Below are positions 1-4,631 of a DNA stretch of 8,152 nt, piece after piece (positions within the stretch are counted from its first letter, which is position 1; the number at the start of each line of letters is the position of its first letter). The stretch is taken from assembly GCA_009903905.1 (NCBI GenBank), contig WYEI01000261.1:1-8152 (forward strand). Direction: 5' to 3'. A program made the position numbers and the translations under genes. Under the pieces are notes generated by a model. The model made no database searches. It had not been told where the DNA came from and saw nothing but the letters and a program-made list of their open reading frames with translations. Source of the stretch: Pyrobaculum sp. Its GTDB lineage: Archaea > Thermoproteota > Thermoprotei > Thermoproteales > Thermoproteaceae.

Positions 1-68
1 GGGCTCGAAAGGCCCACATCCTTGACCGGGCTAGACTACCGGTTGGGGTAGCTGGCGCTGGCTACGGC
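1..68 (-). tRNA. tRNA-Glu (anticodon TTC), 5' part, with predicted intron
   Basis: Read on the minus strand, positions 38 down to 1 give TAGTCTAGCCCGGTCAAGG followed by an anticodon arm with loop CTTTCGA (11-5). The stem TGGGC/GCCC flanks the loop, and the anticodon TTC (9-7) decodes GAA as glutamate. The 3' side of the anticodon stem, the variable region, the T arm and the acceptor 3' strand lie outside the window. If read straight through, the acceptor would start with C and have an unlikely sequence. Removing a 23-nt intron (43-65) gives acceptor 5' strand GCCCCGG (68-66 plus 42-39) directly before T8-A9. That is a normal archaeal tRNA-Glu start. The D-arm and anticodon identity are seen directly; the 5' end at 68 is inferred from the intron model. 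Confidence 0.85.
43..65 (-). other. predicted tRNA intron after tRNA position 3 (bulge-helix-bulge)
   Basis: A complete 3-4-3 bulge-helix-bulge can be drawn on the minus strand. The outer helix is CCG (74-72) with CGG (41-39). The central 4-bp helix is GGGG (71-68) with CCCC (48-45). The two 3-nt bulges are CCG (67-65) and AAC (44-42). The inner helix is TAGC (64-61) with GCTA (52-49), closed by an 8-nt loop. Archaeal splicing endonuclease cuts such bulges after their second base, which gives an intron of 43-65. Thermoproteales are known for non-canonical tRNA introns. The outer helix and most of the central helix lie in the 5' leader, so splicing would have to precede leader removal. Confidence 0.7.
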
Positions 69-104
69 CCCCGGACGGCCAGGGCAGTGTCGTTATGTTT
101 GTGG

Positions 105-112
105 AATAAAAA
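105..112 (-). promoter_or_regulatory. TATA box for tRNA-Glu
   Basis: The minus-strand sequence TTTTTATT ends about 37 bases before the predicted tRNA 5' end (68). With the 18-22 base spacing seen elsewhere in this window, transcription would start near 84. That leaves a leader of about 16 nt that contains the bases needed for the predicted intron structure. It lies just downstream of the stop codon (115-117) of the preceding gene. Confidence 0.55.
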
Positions 113-114
113 CT

Positions 115-402
115 TTATTCCTTCGTGCACAGGAGTTTTAGTAGGCCTTTCGTGAGGGTTTGGTATATTAGGCATTTCTCCTCCTCTCCGGTGCATTTTG
201 CTCTGCACGTCACGTTGTAGCCGTCTACTTCGCATTCCATTTCGTAGGGTTCTCCTGTCTTGTCTATGTAACGTATGCCTATTCCGTAGGCCAAGGCGGC
301 GAGCATGAGATCTATCGGTCTTAGGCCTGTGAGGTCTATCTCCTTTCCGTCTATCGCCACGCGTCTCCCGTCTAGTTTTACTGTATGGCGCCTCTTGTGC
401 AT
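115..402 (-). CDS. small OsmC-like protein (weak similarity)
   Basis: This is a 95-residue protein starting at the ATG at 402, which overlaps the end of the upstream ferredoxin-domain gene by 25 nt. The reading frame stays open further upstream, but that part is Arg/Pro-rich and antiparallel-looking, so it is taken as a shadow. Residues 27-43 (LRPIDLMLAALAYGIGI) resemble the central helix of OsmC/Ohr proteins. C77 followed by LIYQTL resembles the second redox cysteine segment. The first OsmC cysteine, normally at the end of the central helix, is replaced by Tyr/Gly. The protein is also shorter than typical OsmC proteins (about 140 residues). Five cysteines are present (57, 66, 70, 77, 92). 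It may be a degenerate thiol-peroxidase-fold protein or an unrelated small protein. It is last in a three-gene minus-strand cluster and probably co-transcribed. Confidence 0.6.
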   Translation of the reverse strand: MHKRRHTVKLDGRRVAIDGKEIDLTGLRPIDLMLAALAYGIGIRYIDKTGEPYEMECEVDGYNVTCRAKCTGEEEKCLIYQTLTKGLLKLLCTKE

Positions 403-1274
403 ACCAGGGCGCATGCGCCGCAGCCTGTACATGTGGGGAGTATCTGGGGGGCGCCGGCGTGGGAGGGGGCTATGGCGGGACACGCGGTTTTTAGGCAGTC
501 GCCGCATTTATCGCATAGAGCCGGGTTTACTGTGTACAGCCGCTTTTCGTAGCTGTAGCCAGCTACCCGGCTTTTGAAAAGGTTGCAGGGGTCTCCAGGC
601 TCGTCTAGCACAACTGCGTATCCCCCCATCTCGATAAGCCGCTGGGTTGCGTAGTCTCTGGTCTTTACCAGAGCCACCACGGGGCCTGCCTTGTAGCCTC
701 CCGTGAGTATCCCAAGCGCCAACGCGCCTGCCTTGAGCGGAGGTAGGTAGACGTCGACGATCTCTGCCACTTCGCTTACTGCGTGGCTTGTGGGCACGAC
801 CATGTAGTCCGGCGGCGGCGTTGTGTTGGGCTGTAGCCTTACGTCTGAGACGACGATTGGCACCGCGTCTAGCGTTTTTAACTCTCTGAAGAGACACGCC
901 ATCAGGGGGAGGAGTCTGTGGCCCACCTCCGGCTTCTCCCCCTCCCTTGCCCAGCGCCACGGCTTCATGTAGTGTTTGTTAAAGGTGGAGACCCGCCGCC
1001 TCGTGGCGGCGGGGGTTGGCCCCTCGTAGCCGACGGGGGTTGAGAAGATCTCCGAGTGGTCCACGGCCTTTTCAACGTCGTTGAAACATGGGAGGTTGGG
1101 TGGACATGGAGATATGAGGAGGGCGCCCCACACAGACTCTTTAGCCGCCTCTAAAGCCTCCCTGCTTGGCCTGGCCTTAACCAGCGCCTGTCTGAAGGTT
1201 ATGGAGAGCCCCACCGCCACGGCGAGCTTCTCGTCGTCGCCATACGCCGGGTCATCGATGATGAACTCCACCAT
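378..1274 (-). CDS. hypothetical protein with C-terminal 2x[4Fe-4S] ferredoxin domain
   Basis: This is a 298-residue protein. The ATG at 1274 was chosen because it lies two bases after the stop codon of the upstream gene and has an AGGT-like ribosome-binding element just before it. Upstream in-frame codons would overlap the previous gene. Residues 1-245 have no motif I recognise, although residues 158-225 look like an alpha/beta segment. The C-terminus carries two iron-sulfur cluster motifs: C254-C257-C260-C265 followed by Pro, and C282-C285-C288-C292. The first has the CX2CX2CX4CP spacing found in the ferredoxin domain of indolepyruvate ferredoxin oxidoreductase alpha subunits. The second lacks the usual Pro after its last Cys (Thr instead). 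It is probably a cytoplasmic electron-transfer protein. Its partner is unknown, but the neighbouring genes are also cysteine-rich. Confidence 0.85.
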   Translation of the reverse strand: MVEFIIDDPAYGDDEKLAVAVGLSITFRQALVKARPSREALEAAKESVWGALLISPCPPNLPCFNDVEKAVDHSEIFSTPVGYEGPTPAATRRRVSTFNKHYMKPWRWAREGEKPEVGHRLLPLMACLFRELKTLDAVPIVVSDVRLQPNTTPPPDYMVVPTSHAVSEVAEIVDVYLPPLKAGALALGILTGGYKAGPVVALVKTRDYATQRLIEMGGYAVVLDEPGDPCNLFKSRVAGYSYEKRLYTVNPALCDKCGDCLKTACPAIAPSHAGAPQILPTCTGCGACALVCTRGAIQ

Positions 1275-1276
1275 GT

Positions 1277-1675
1277 CTATAACCTGAGCTTTATTACCAG
1301 TTTTTTCAACGCCTCTTTCTCGGCGGGGAAGTGGTCCAGCGGCTTTGGTCCGTTGAGCCTCACCCAGAGACATTTCTCAGATAGGTATATGTCGCCGGTT
1401 TTTAGGTTGAGCACCAGCGGGTACATCCTGCAAGAAAGCGGCTTTTTCTCGTGTATGGTGCACTTGCCTTTGAAGAAGGGGCACCACCCCTCGATTACCC
1501 ACTTGTACAGCTTCACGCCGTTGTGCTCGCCGTAGGGCACGAACCTAAGCTTTACTCCTATTCTCCCGGCTTCCTGCGTCAAGGTCCGTACCTCGTCCTC
1601 CAGCACCACAGGCATGTCTTCAAAGCCTTCAAACTTGCAACAGTCCGAGGGGCAACCTATTGGACAGGTAAACAC
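1277..1675 (-). CDS. YkgJ/UPF0153-like CxxxCxxxCC metal-chelating protein
   Basis: This is a 132-residue protein. Its N-terminus holds C4, C8, C12 and C13 (CX3CX3CC), followed by C65, C72 and C82 in the context CPFFKGKCTIHEKKPLSCRM. This is the layout of the putative zinc/iron-chelating family known as YkgJ or UPF0153 (CxxCxxCC family). Members are thought to bind an iron-sulfur cluster or zinc, and their function is poorly known. The GTG at 1675 is preferred because a TTTTTAAA TATA box (1695-1702) lies 20 bases before it and the conserved Cys block then starts at residue 4. The frame continues upstream to a TTG at 1741, which would add 22 unremarkable residues containing the TATA box. It is the first gene of the minus-strand cluster; the ferredoxin-domain gene begins two bases after its stop. 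Confidence 0.82.
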   Translation of the reverse strand: MFTCPIGCPSDCCKFEGFEDMPVVLEDEVRTLTQEAGRIGVKLRFVPYGEHNGVKLYKWVIEGWCPFFKGKCTIHEKKPLSCRMYPLVLNLKTGDIYLSEKCLWVRLNGPKPLDHFPAEKEALKKLVIKLRL

Positions 1676-1694
1676 GGCGAAATCCTGGGGATGG

Positions 1695-1702
1695 TTTAAA
1701 AA
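1695..1702 (-). promoter_or_regulatory. TATA box for the YkgJ-like gene cluster
   Basis: TTTTTAAA on the minus strand has its downstream edge 20 bases before the GTG at 1675, matching the leaderless spacing of other genes in the window. If the longer TTG start were used, this sequence would lie inside the coding region. Confidence 0.5.
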
Positions 1703-1779
1703 CCATACTGTGTCTACAAAGATAGAGATATTTCTTGTCAATCCTCTATTTACGTACAGATAAGCTGGCTGAGGTATTA

Positions 1780-1885
1780 GTAAATTTACTTAACTTAAAT
1801 AACCCCTCAATCTATGTCGTATTCCCTATGGTCGCTTTTTGAAATTTTAAAGATTAATCTATAAACATTTAAAGAAATCTTTAAA
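1780..1885. promoter_or_regulatory. AT-rich intergenic region with inverted repeats
   Basis: The 325 bases between the YkgJ-like gene (from 1675) and rpl14e (2001) contain no long gene. The AT-rich part holds three perfect palindromic elements: GTAAATTTAC (1780-1789), AGATTAATCT (1851-1860) and TTTAAAGA-AA-TCTTTAAA (1868-1885). The element TTTAAAGA occurs at 1846-1853 and again at 1868-1875, a 22-bp spacing of about two helical turns. The last palindrome overlaps a TATA box, so a regulator bound here could control the downstream mini-ORF or rpl14e. The palindromes could also simply reflect AT-rich promoter composition. Confidence 0.4.
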
Positions 1886-1888
1886 TAA
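1880..1888 (+). promoter_or_regulatory. TATA box before the mini-ORF
   Basis: TTTAAATAA ends 20 bases before the ATG at 1908, essentially the same spacing as the rpl14e TATA box to its ATG (21 bases). This suggests transcription starting at or near 1908. Confidence 0.5.
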
Positions 1889-1907
1889 ATATGTGTATCG
1901 GACCCCC

Positions 1908-1955
1908 ATGAAGAAAGAGAAGAAGGAGGAGAAGAAAGAAGAGAAAAAGAAATAA
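1908..1955 (+). CDS. possible 15-residue Lys/Glu-only leaderless peptide
   Basis: The ORF reads ATG, then fourteen Lys or Glu codons, then TAA: MKKEKKEEKKEEKKK. A TATA box lies 20-28 bases upstream, placing the start codon at the expected transcription start, as for the recognised leaderless genes here. The nucleotide sequence from 1910 to 1952 consists only of purines on the plus strand, so it may instead be a simple purine tract in the untranslated leader of an extended rpl14e transcript. The peptide resembles the lysine-rich tails of ribosomal proteins, but I cannot assign it to any family. It ends 45 bases before rpl14e. Confidence 0.35.
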   Translation: MKKEKKEEKKEEKKK

Positions 1956-1971
1956 CCGTGGTGCGCTAAGA

Positions 1972-1980
1972 TTTTTAAAT
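1972..1980 (+). promoter_or_regulatory. TATA box for rpl14e-cbf5
   Basis: TTTTTAAAT ends 21 bases before the rpl14e ATG at 2001. No clear Shine-Dalgarno sequence precedes the ATG (the preceding bases are pyrimidine-rich), consistent with a leaderless mRNA. Confidence 0.7.
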
Positions 1981-2000
1981 CCCCCTTTCTTTTTCCCTCC

Positions 2001-2312
2001 ATGGTTAAGGTTATCGATGTTGGAAGAGTTGTGGTTAAGGTTTTGGGCAGAGAGGCTGGTAGGAAGGCTGTCGTGGTAGATGTCGTGGATGAGAGCTACG
2101 TCGTGGTTACAGGCCCGAAGTCTCTTACTGGAGTGAGGCGGAGGCGGGTGAACATAAACCACATCGAGCCGACGGACAAGAGGGTTGAGATAAAGAGGGG
2201 CGCCTCCGACGAGGAGGTGTTGAAAGCCGTCGAGGCCGCCGGCCTGGTCGAATACATGCGGGAGAGGGTGAAGCCGCAGTTCTTCGGCATAACCAAGGCC
2301 GAGGTTAGGTGA
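2001..2312 (+). CDS. rpl14e: large-subunit ribosomal protein eL14 (L14e)
   Basis: This is a 103-residue basic protein. It begins with the small beta-barrel typical of eL14 ([20 protein letters not shown]), followed by [16 protein letters not shown] and a basic [13 protein letters not shown] segment near residues 46-60. These are the hallmarks of archaeal L14e, a KOW-like fold component of the 50S subunit. The C-terminus (about 70-103) is a helical Lys/Glu-rich tail. The ATG follows a TATA box at leaderless distance. The stop codon TGA overlaps the GTG start of cbf5 (sequence GTGA, 2309-2312). This indicates one operon with translational coupling. L14e and Cbf5 are neighbours in many Crenarchaeota. 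Length agrees with the archaeal family (about 95-105 residues). Confidence 0.95.
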   Translation: MVKVIDVGRVVVKVLGREAGRKAVVVDVVDESYVVVTGPKSLTGVRRRRVNINHIEPTDKRVEIKRGASDEEVLKAVEAAGLVEYMRERVKPQFFGITKAEVR

Positions 2313-3295
2313 GGTGCGGAAGTAGAGAGGTTTTTGTAAAAACCCAGGAGGGGACCAACCCGGAGTGGGGCAGGCCGCCTTCTCAAAGACCTGCCGAGGA
2401 GCACATAAGGTACTCGCTTGTGTTGCTTGACAAGCCGCGGGGGCCCAGTAGCCACGAGGTGGCCGCCTGGGTGAAGAAGATCCTGGGCGTTGACCGGGCC
2501 GGCCACGCGGGGACTCTGGACCCGAAGGTCTCCGGCGTCTTGCCCATCGCCGTCGCGGAGGGCACCAAGGTCCTCATGGCTCTTTCTAGATCCGACAAGG
2601 TGTATGTGGCCGTGGCGAAGTTCCACGGCGATGTAGATGTCGAGAGGCTGAGGGCTGTTTTGCAAGAGCTCCAAGGCGCAATATATCAGAAGCCCCCTCT
2701 CCGCTCCGCGGTGAAGAGACAACTTAGAACCAGGCGCGTGTATTCGCTAGAGCTACTCGAGGTTGATGGGAGGTATGCCGTGATAAAGATGCACGTGGAG
2801 GCTGGGACTTATGCGCGTAAGATTATCCACGACATAGGAGAGATCTTGGGCGTGGGGGCGAACATGAGGGAGCTGAGGCGCGTGGCTGTGTCTTGCTTCG
2901 CTGAGGACGAGACTGTGACTTTGCAAGACGTGGCTGACGCGTATTACATCTGGAGGAAATACGGCGACGACACCTACCTACGAAAGGTGCTTCTGCCTAT
3001 TGAGGAGGTAGCGCGTCACCTGCCCAAAATCTGGGTTAGAGACAGCGCAGTCGACGCCTTGTGCCACGGCGCGCCGCTGGCGGCCCCGGGGGTTGCCAAG
3101 TTCGAAATCCCGTTTTCACGGGGAGAGCTAGTTGCGCTTTTCACGCTTAAGGGGGAGCTCATAGGTGTAGGCAGGGCGCTTGTAGACGGCGAAGAAGTTA
3201 AGAAGATGGAGAGGGGCCTCGTCGCGCGGACCGACAGAGTTGTGATGCGCCGCGGTACGTATCCGCCCATGTGGAGGAAAGGGGGTAAGACATAA
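2309..3295 (+). CDS. cbf5: Cbf5/TruB-family RNA pseudouridine synthase
   Basis: This is a 328-residue protein and the catalytic subunit of archaeal H/ACA ribonucleoproteins. It isomerises uridine to pseudouridine in rRNA with guide RNAs, Nop10, Gar1 and L7Ae, and can also modify tRNA U55. The catalytic motif is [14 protein letters not shown] with Asp71. Other TruB-family signatures are KVYVA near 97-101, [12 protein letters not shown] at 126-137, and the [13 protein letters not shown] segment at 167-179. Residues from about 239 to 313 form the C-terminal PUA domain ([20 protein letters not shown], then the [17 protein letters not shown] strands), which distinguishes Cbf5 from bacterial-type TruB alone. 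The GTG at 2309 overlaps the rpl14e stop, and a GAGGT element just upstream could serve as ribosome-binding site. The full-length match gives high confidence. Confidence 0.95.
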   Translation: MRCGSREVFVKTQEGTNPEWGRPPSQRPAEEHIRYSLVLLDKPRGPSSHEVAAWVKKILGVDRAGHAGTLDPKVSGVLPIAVAEGTKVLMALSRSDKVYVAVAKFHGDVDVERLRAVLQELQGAIYQKPPLRSAVKRQLRTRRVYSLELLEVDGRYAVIKMHVEAGTYARKIIHDIGEILGVGANMRELRRVAVSCFAEDETVTLQDVADAYYIWRKYGDDTYLRKVLLPIEEVARHLPKIWVRDSAVDALCHGAPLAAPGVAKFEIPFSRGELVALFTLKGELIGVGRALVDGEEVKKMERGLVARTDRVVMRRGTYPPMWRKGGKT

Positions 3296-3300
3296 AAATA
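3292..3300 (+). promoter_or_regulatory. TATA box for DUF211-VIT pair
   Basis: ATAAAAATA ends 18 bases before the GTG at 3318 and contains the cbf5 stop codon TAA (3293-3295). It would allow independent leaderless transcription of the downstream pair. Confidence 0.5.
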
Positions 3301-3317
3301 GCTAAGTATTAATTACC

Positions 3318-3611
3318 GTGGGACAACGTCCGCCTATACGCCGCATTGTAATCGACGCCGCGATACCAACGAAGGGTATTACGATAGTAGACGTGGCGAA
3401 GGAGCTGTATAAGGTAGAGGGCGTCAAGGCCGTCCGCGTAACTGTAGACGACGTAGACGTAGACGTGCTCGGCCTTGCCATAGTGGTGGAGGGTGTGGAC
3501 ATAGACTACGGCGAGTTGGAAGAAGCCCTTGAGAAGGTGGGCGGAGTTGTGCACTCAATAGACGAGGTGGTGGTCGGCGAATACATACCTGAGGCGGGGG
3601 CAACGACGTGA
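3318..3611 (+). CDS. DUF211 family protein
   Basis: This is a 97-residue protein of the archaeal DUF211 family. Recognisable segments are the N-terminal IRRIVIDAAIPTKGITIVDVA, the EGVKAVRVTVDDVDVDV strand, IVVEGVDIDYGELEEAL, and the closing GGVVHSIDEVVVGE that is very characteristic of the family. The fold resembles ferredoxin-like ACT/heavy-metal-binding domains; the biochemical role is unknown. Length matches the family (about 90-100 residues). The GTG at 3318 is preceded by a TATA box at leaderless spacing. Its stop codon overlaps the start of the next gene (GTGA at 3608-3611), so the membrane protein downstream is probably its translationally coupled partner. A tandem GTAGAC run (about 3443-3466) encodes the VDDVDVDV segment. 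Confidence 0.9.
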   Translation: MGQRPPIRRIVIDAAIPTKGITIVDVAKELYKVEGVKAVRVTVDDVDVDVLGLAIVVEGVDIDYGELEEALEKVGGVVHSIDEVVVGEYIPEAGATT

Positions 3612-4105
3612 GGTACCTGGTCCTCGGCGCGATAGACGGGATAATTACCGCAGGTACGCTCTCCGCCTCGCTGATACTCAGAGGAGGGGCTGTCGATATG
3701 CAACTCGCCCTTTCTCTCTCAGTCCTCGTGGCCTCTATAAACGCCCTCACGGTATTCGTCGCGGAGTTCTCGCACCAGATGAAAGAAGTCCGCGAACTCG
3801 CCTACAAGCTGTCGCTTAGAGAAGAGCGCGTCGGATGGACGCTTATCCACAGCCGCGCGCTCTACGCCACGTTGAGATCCGCGTTGTCTAACTTCACAGC
3901 GTCGTTTCTCGGCGCTGCCTCGGTCTTAATCCCGGCGTACTACGCGCCGCATGCCGCATTGCTGGCAATCGCCGCGGCTGTTGTAGCCGCCAGCTATCTG
4001 CTAGCCGGAGGGTCCTGGGCCGAGTTTCTGGAATTCGCCGCGATGGCCTCCCTGGCTATAGCCCTCGGGCTCTTAATAGGGCTGGCCTTTCCGGTAATTA
4101 CTTAA
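3608..4105 (+). CDS. VIT/CCC1-like (TIGR00267-type) membrane protein
   Basis: This is a 165-residue, strongly hydrophobic protein. Predicted membrane segments lie at about 4-25, 32-53, 96-113, 114-133 and 141-163. A charged loop at about 55-90 contains FSHQMKEVRELAYKLSLREER. The opening GAIDGIITAGTLSASL and the acidic loop after the second helix resemble the VIT1/CCC1 iron/manganese transporter superfamily. The closest resemblance is to its short archaeal branch, which I recall as the TIGR00267 family. Asp10, Glu53, Glu60 and Glu63 are candidate metal-contact residues by analogy. The GTG start overlaps the DUF211 stop by 4 nt. Transport of divalent metal is an inference from the family; the similarity is moderate. 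Confidence 0.75.
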   Translation: MRYLVLGAIDGIITAGTLSASLILRGGAVDMQLALSLSVLVASINALTVFVAEFSHQMKEVRELAYKLSLREERVGWTLIHSRALYATLRSALSNFTASFLGAASVLIPAYYAPHAALLAIAAAVVAASYLLAGGSWAEFLEFAAMASLAIALGLLIGLAFPVIT

Positions 4106-4108
4106 ATA
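4101..4108 (+). promoter_or_regulatory. TATA box embedding the upstream stop codon
   Basis: CTTAAATA ends 18 bases before the GTG at 4126 and includes the TAA stop of the VIT-like gene (4103-4105). Confidence 0.5.
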
Positions 4109-4125
4109 CACCTGGACGAACACAT

Positions 4126-4584
4126 GTGGCCACGCTCCCCGTAGAGTATCTAAGAACAACTCGGCTCTTCAGAGAGAAGGTAGGCGGCGTAGAGATAATC
4201 TCCTTCGAGGTGCCGACCCATAAATACTTTTCGAGAAACGAAATACCTTATCTAGCCACGGCGCTGGAAGTCGATTTTAGGAAGCTGGAAAACATGATCT
4301 CAGACATGAAGTACGGCCGTGTGGTGGTTGAGAAGCTGTGGGCGTATAGGCTAGATGCAGACATGATACGAGAAAGCAAAAAAGTCCTGCTCCCCGACTT
4401 AGCCAACAACCCGGTAGACGGCGAGGTAGACGAGCTTGAAGACTTCAAGATCCTAAAGATACACATAGGAGAGCTGAGGGAATATGTGAGGATCCTCGTC
4501 AAGCCGCTACAAGGCTACAAAGAAGTAATAATCTACAGGAAGCCGCCGCACCCAGCGTTTGTAAGATACGTGGCGTATCTCTAG
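4126..4584 (+). CDS. hypothetical protein, 152 aa
   Basis: This soluble protein of 152 residues has no motif I recognise. It is a mixture of charged helices and short strands. A helix-rich middle (about 37-85) contains LATALEVDFRKLENMISDMKYGRVVVEKLWAYR. An acidic stretch DGEVDELEDF lies around 98-107, followed by alternating strands to the C-terminus (KILKIHIGELREYVRILVK). The GTG at 4126 is preferred because a TATA box lies 18 bases upstream; an ATG two bases earlier is in another frame that stops after six codons. GC content and codon use match its neighbours, so it looks like a native gene. It stands alone between the VIT-like gene and the dehydrogenase, each with its own promoter. Confidence 0.8.
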   Translation: MATLPVEYLRTTRLFREKVGGVEIISFEVPTHKYFSRNEIPYLATALEVDFRKLENMISDMKYGRVVVEKLWAYRLDADMIRESKKVLLPDLANNPVDGEVDELEDFKILKIHIGELREYVRILVKPLQGYKEVIIYRKPPHPAFVRYVAYL

Positions 4585-4604
4585 CCCTACGGCGTTTAGA
4601 AACA

Positions 4605-4613
4605 CATTAATAT
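4605..4613 (+). promoter_or_regulatory. TATA box for the Gfo/Idh/MocA gene
   Basis: CATTAATAT ends 19 bases before the ATG at 4632, matching leaderless spacing. Confidence 0.5.
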
Positions 4614-4631
4614 CTCGGCCAACGGCGAGTT

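Noticed and set aside
115..507. Longer version of the OsmC-like gene starting near 507
   Set aside because: The extra 35 residues are Arg/Pro-rich, overlap the ferredoxin motifs of the upstream gene in another frame, and have no family resemblance.
508..960. Open minus-strand frame of 150 codons inside the ferredoxin-domain gene
   Set aside because: It is Arg/Gly/Pro-rich with no domain, wholly inside a gene with clear 4Fe-4S motifs; it is a shadow frame of GC-rich coding DNA.
1258..1287. C-box-like ATGATGA (1258-1264) and D-box-like CTGA (1284-1287) suggesting a C/D box guide RNA
   Set aside because: No internal D' and C' boxes, the spacing is too short for a double guide, and it lies antisense to coding sequence at a gene junction; chance match.
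1277..1741. Longer version of the YkgJ-like gene starting at TTG 1741
   Set aside because: It would add 22 residues unlike the family and place a well-positioned TATA box inside the coding region; kept only as an alternative start.
2096..2722. Open minus-strand frame of 208 codons opposite rpl14e and cbf5
   Set aside because: It is antisense to two highly recognisable genes and shows no protein-family features.
3443..3466. Short tandem GTAGAC repeat
   Set aside because: It encodes the Val/Asp-rich strand of the DUF211 protein in frame and is explained by coding; not a separate repeat element.
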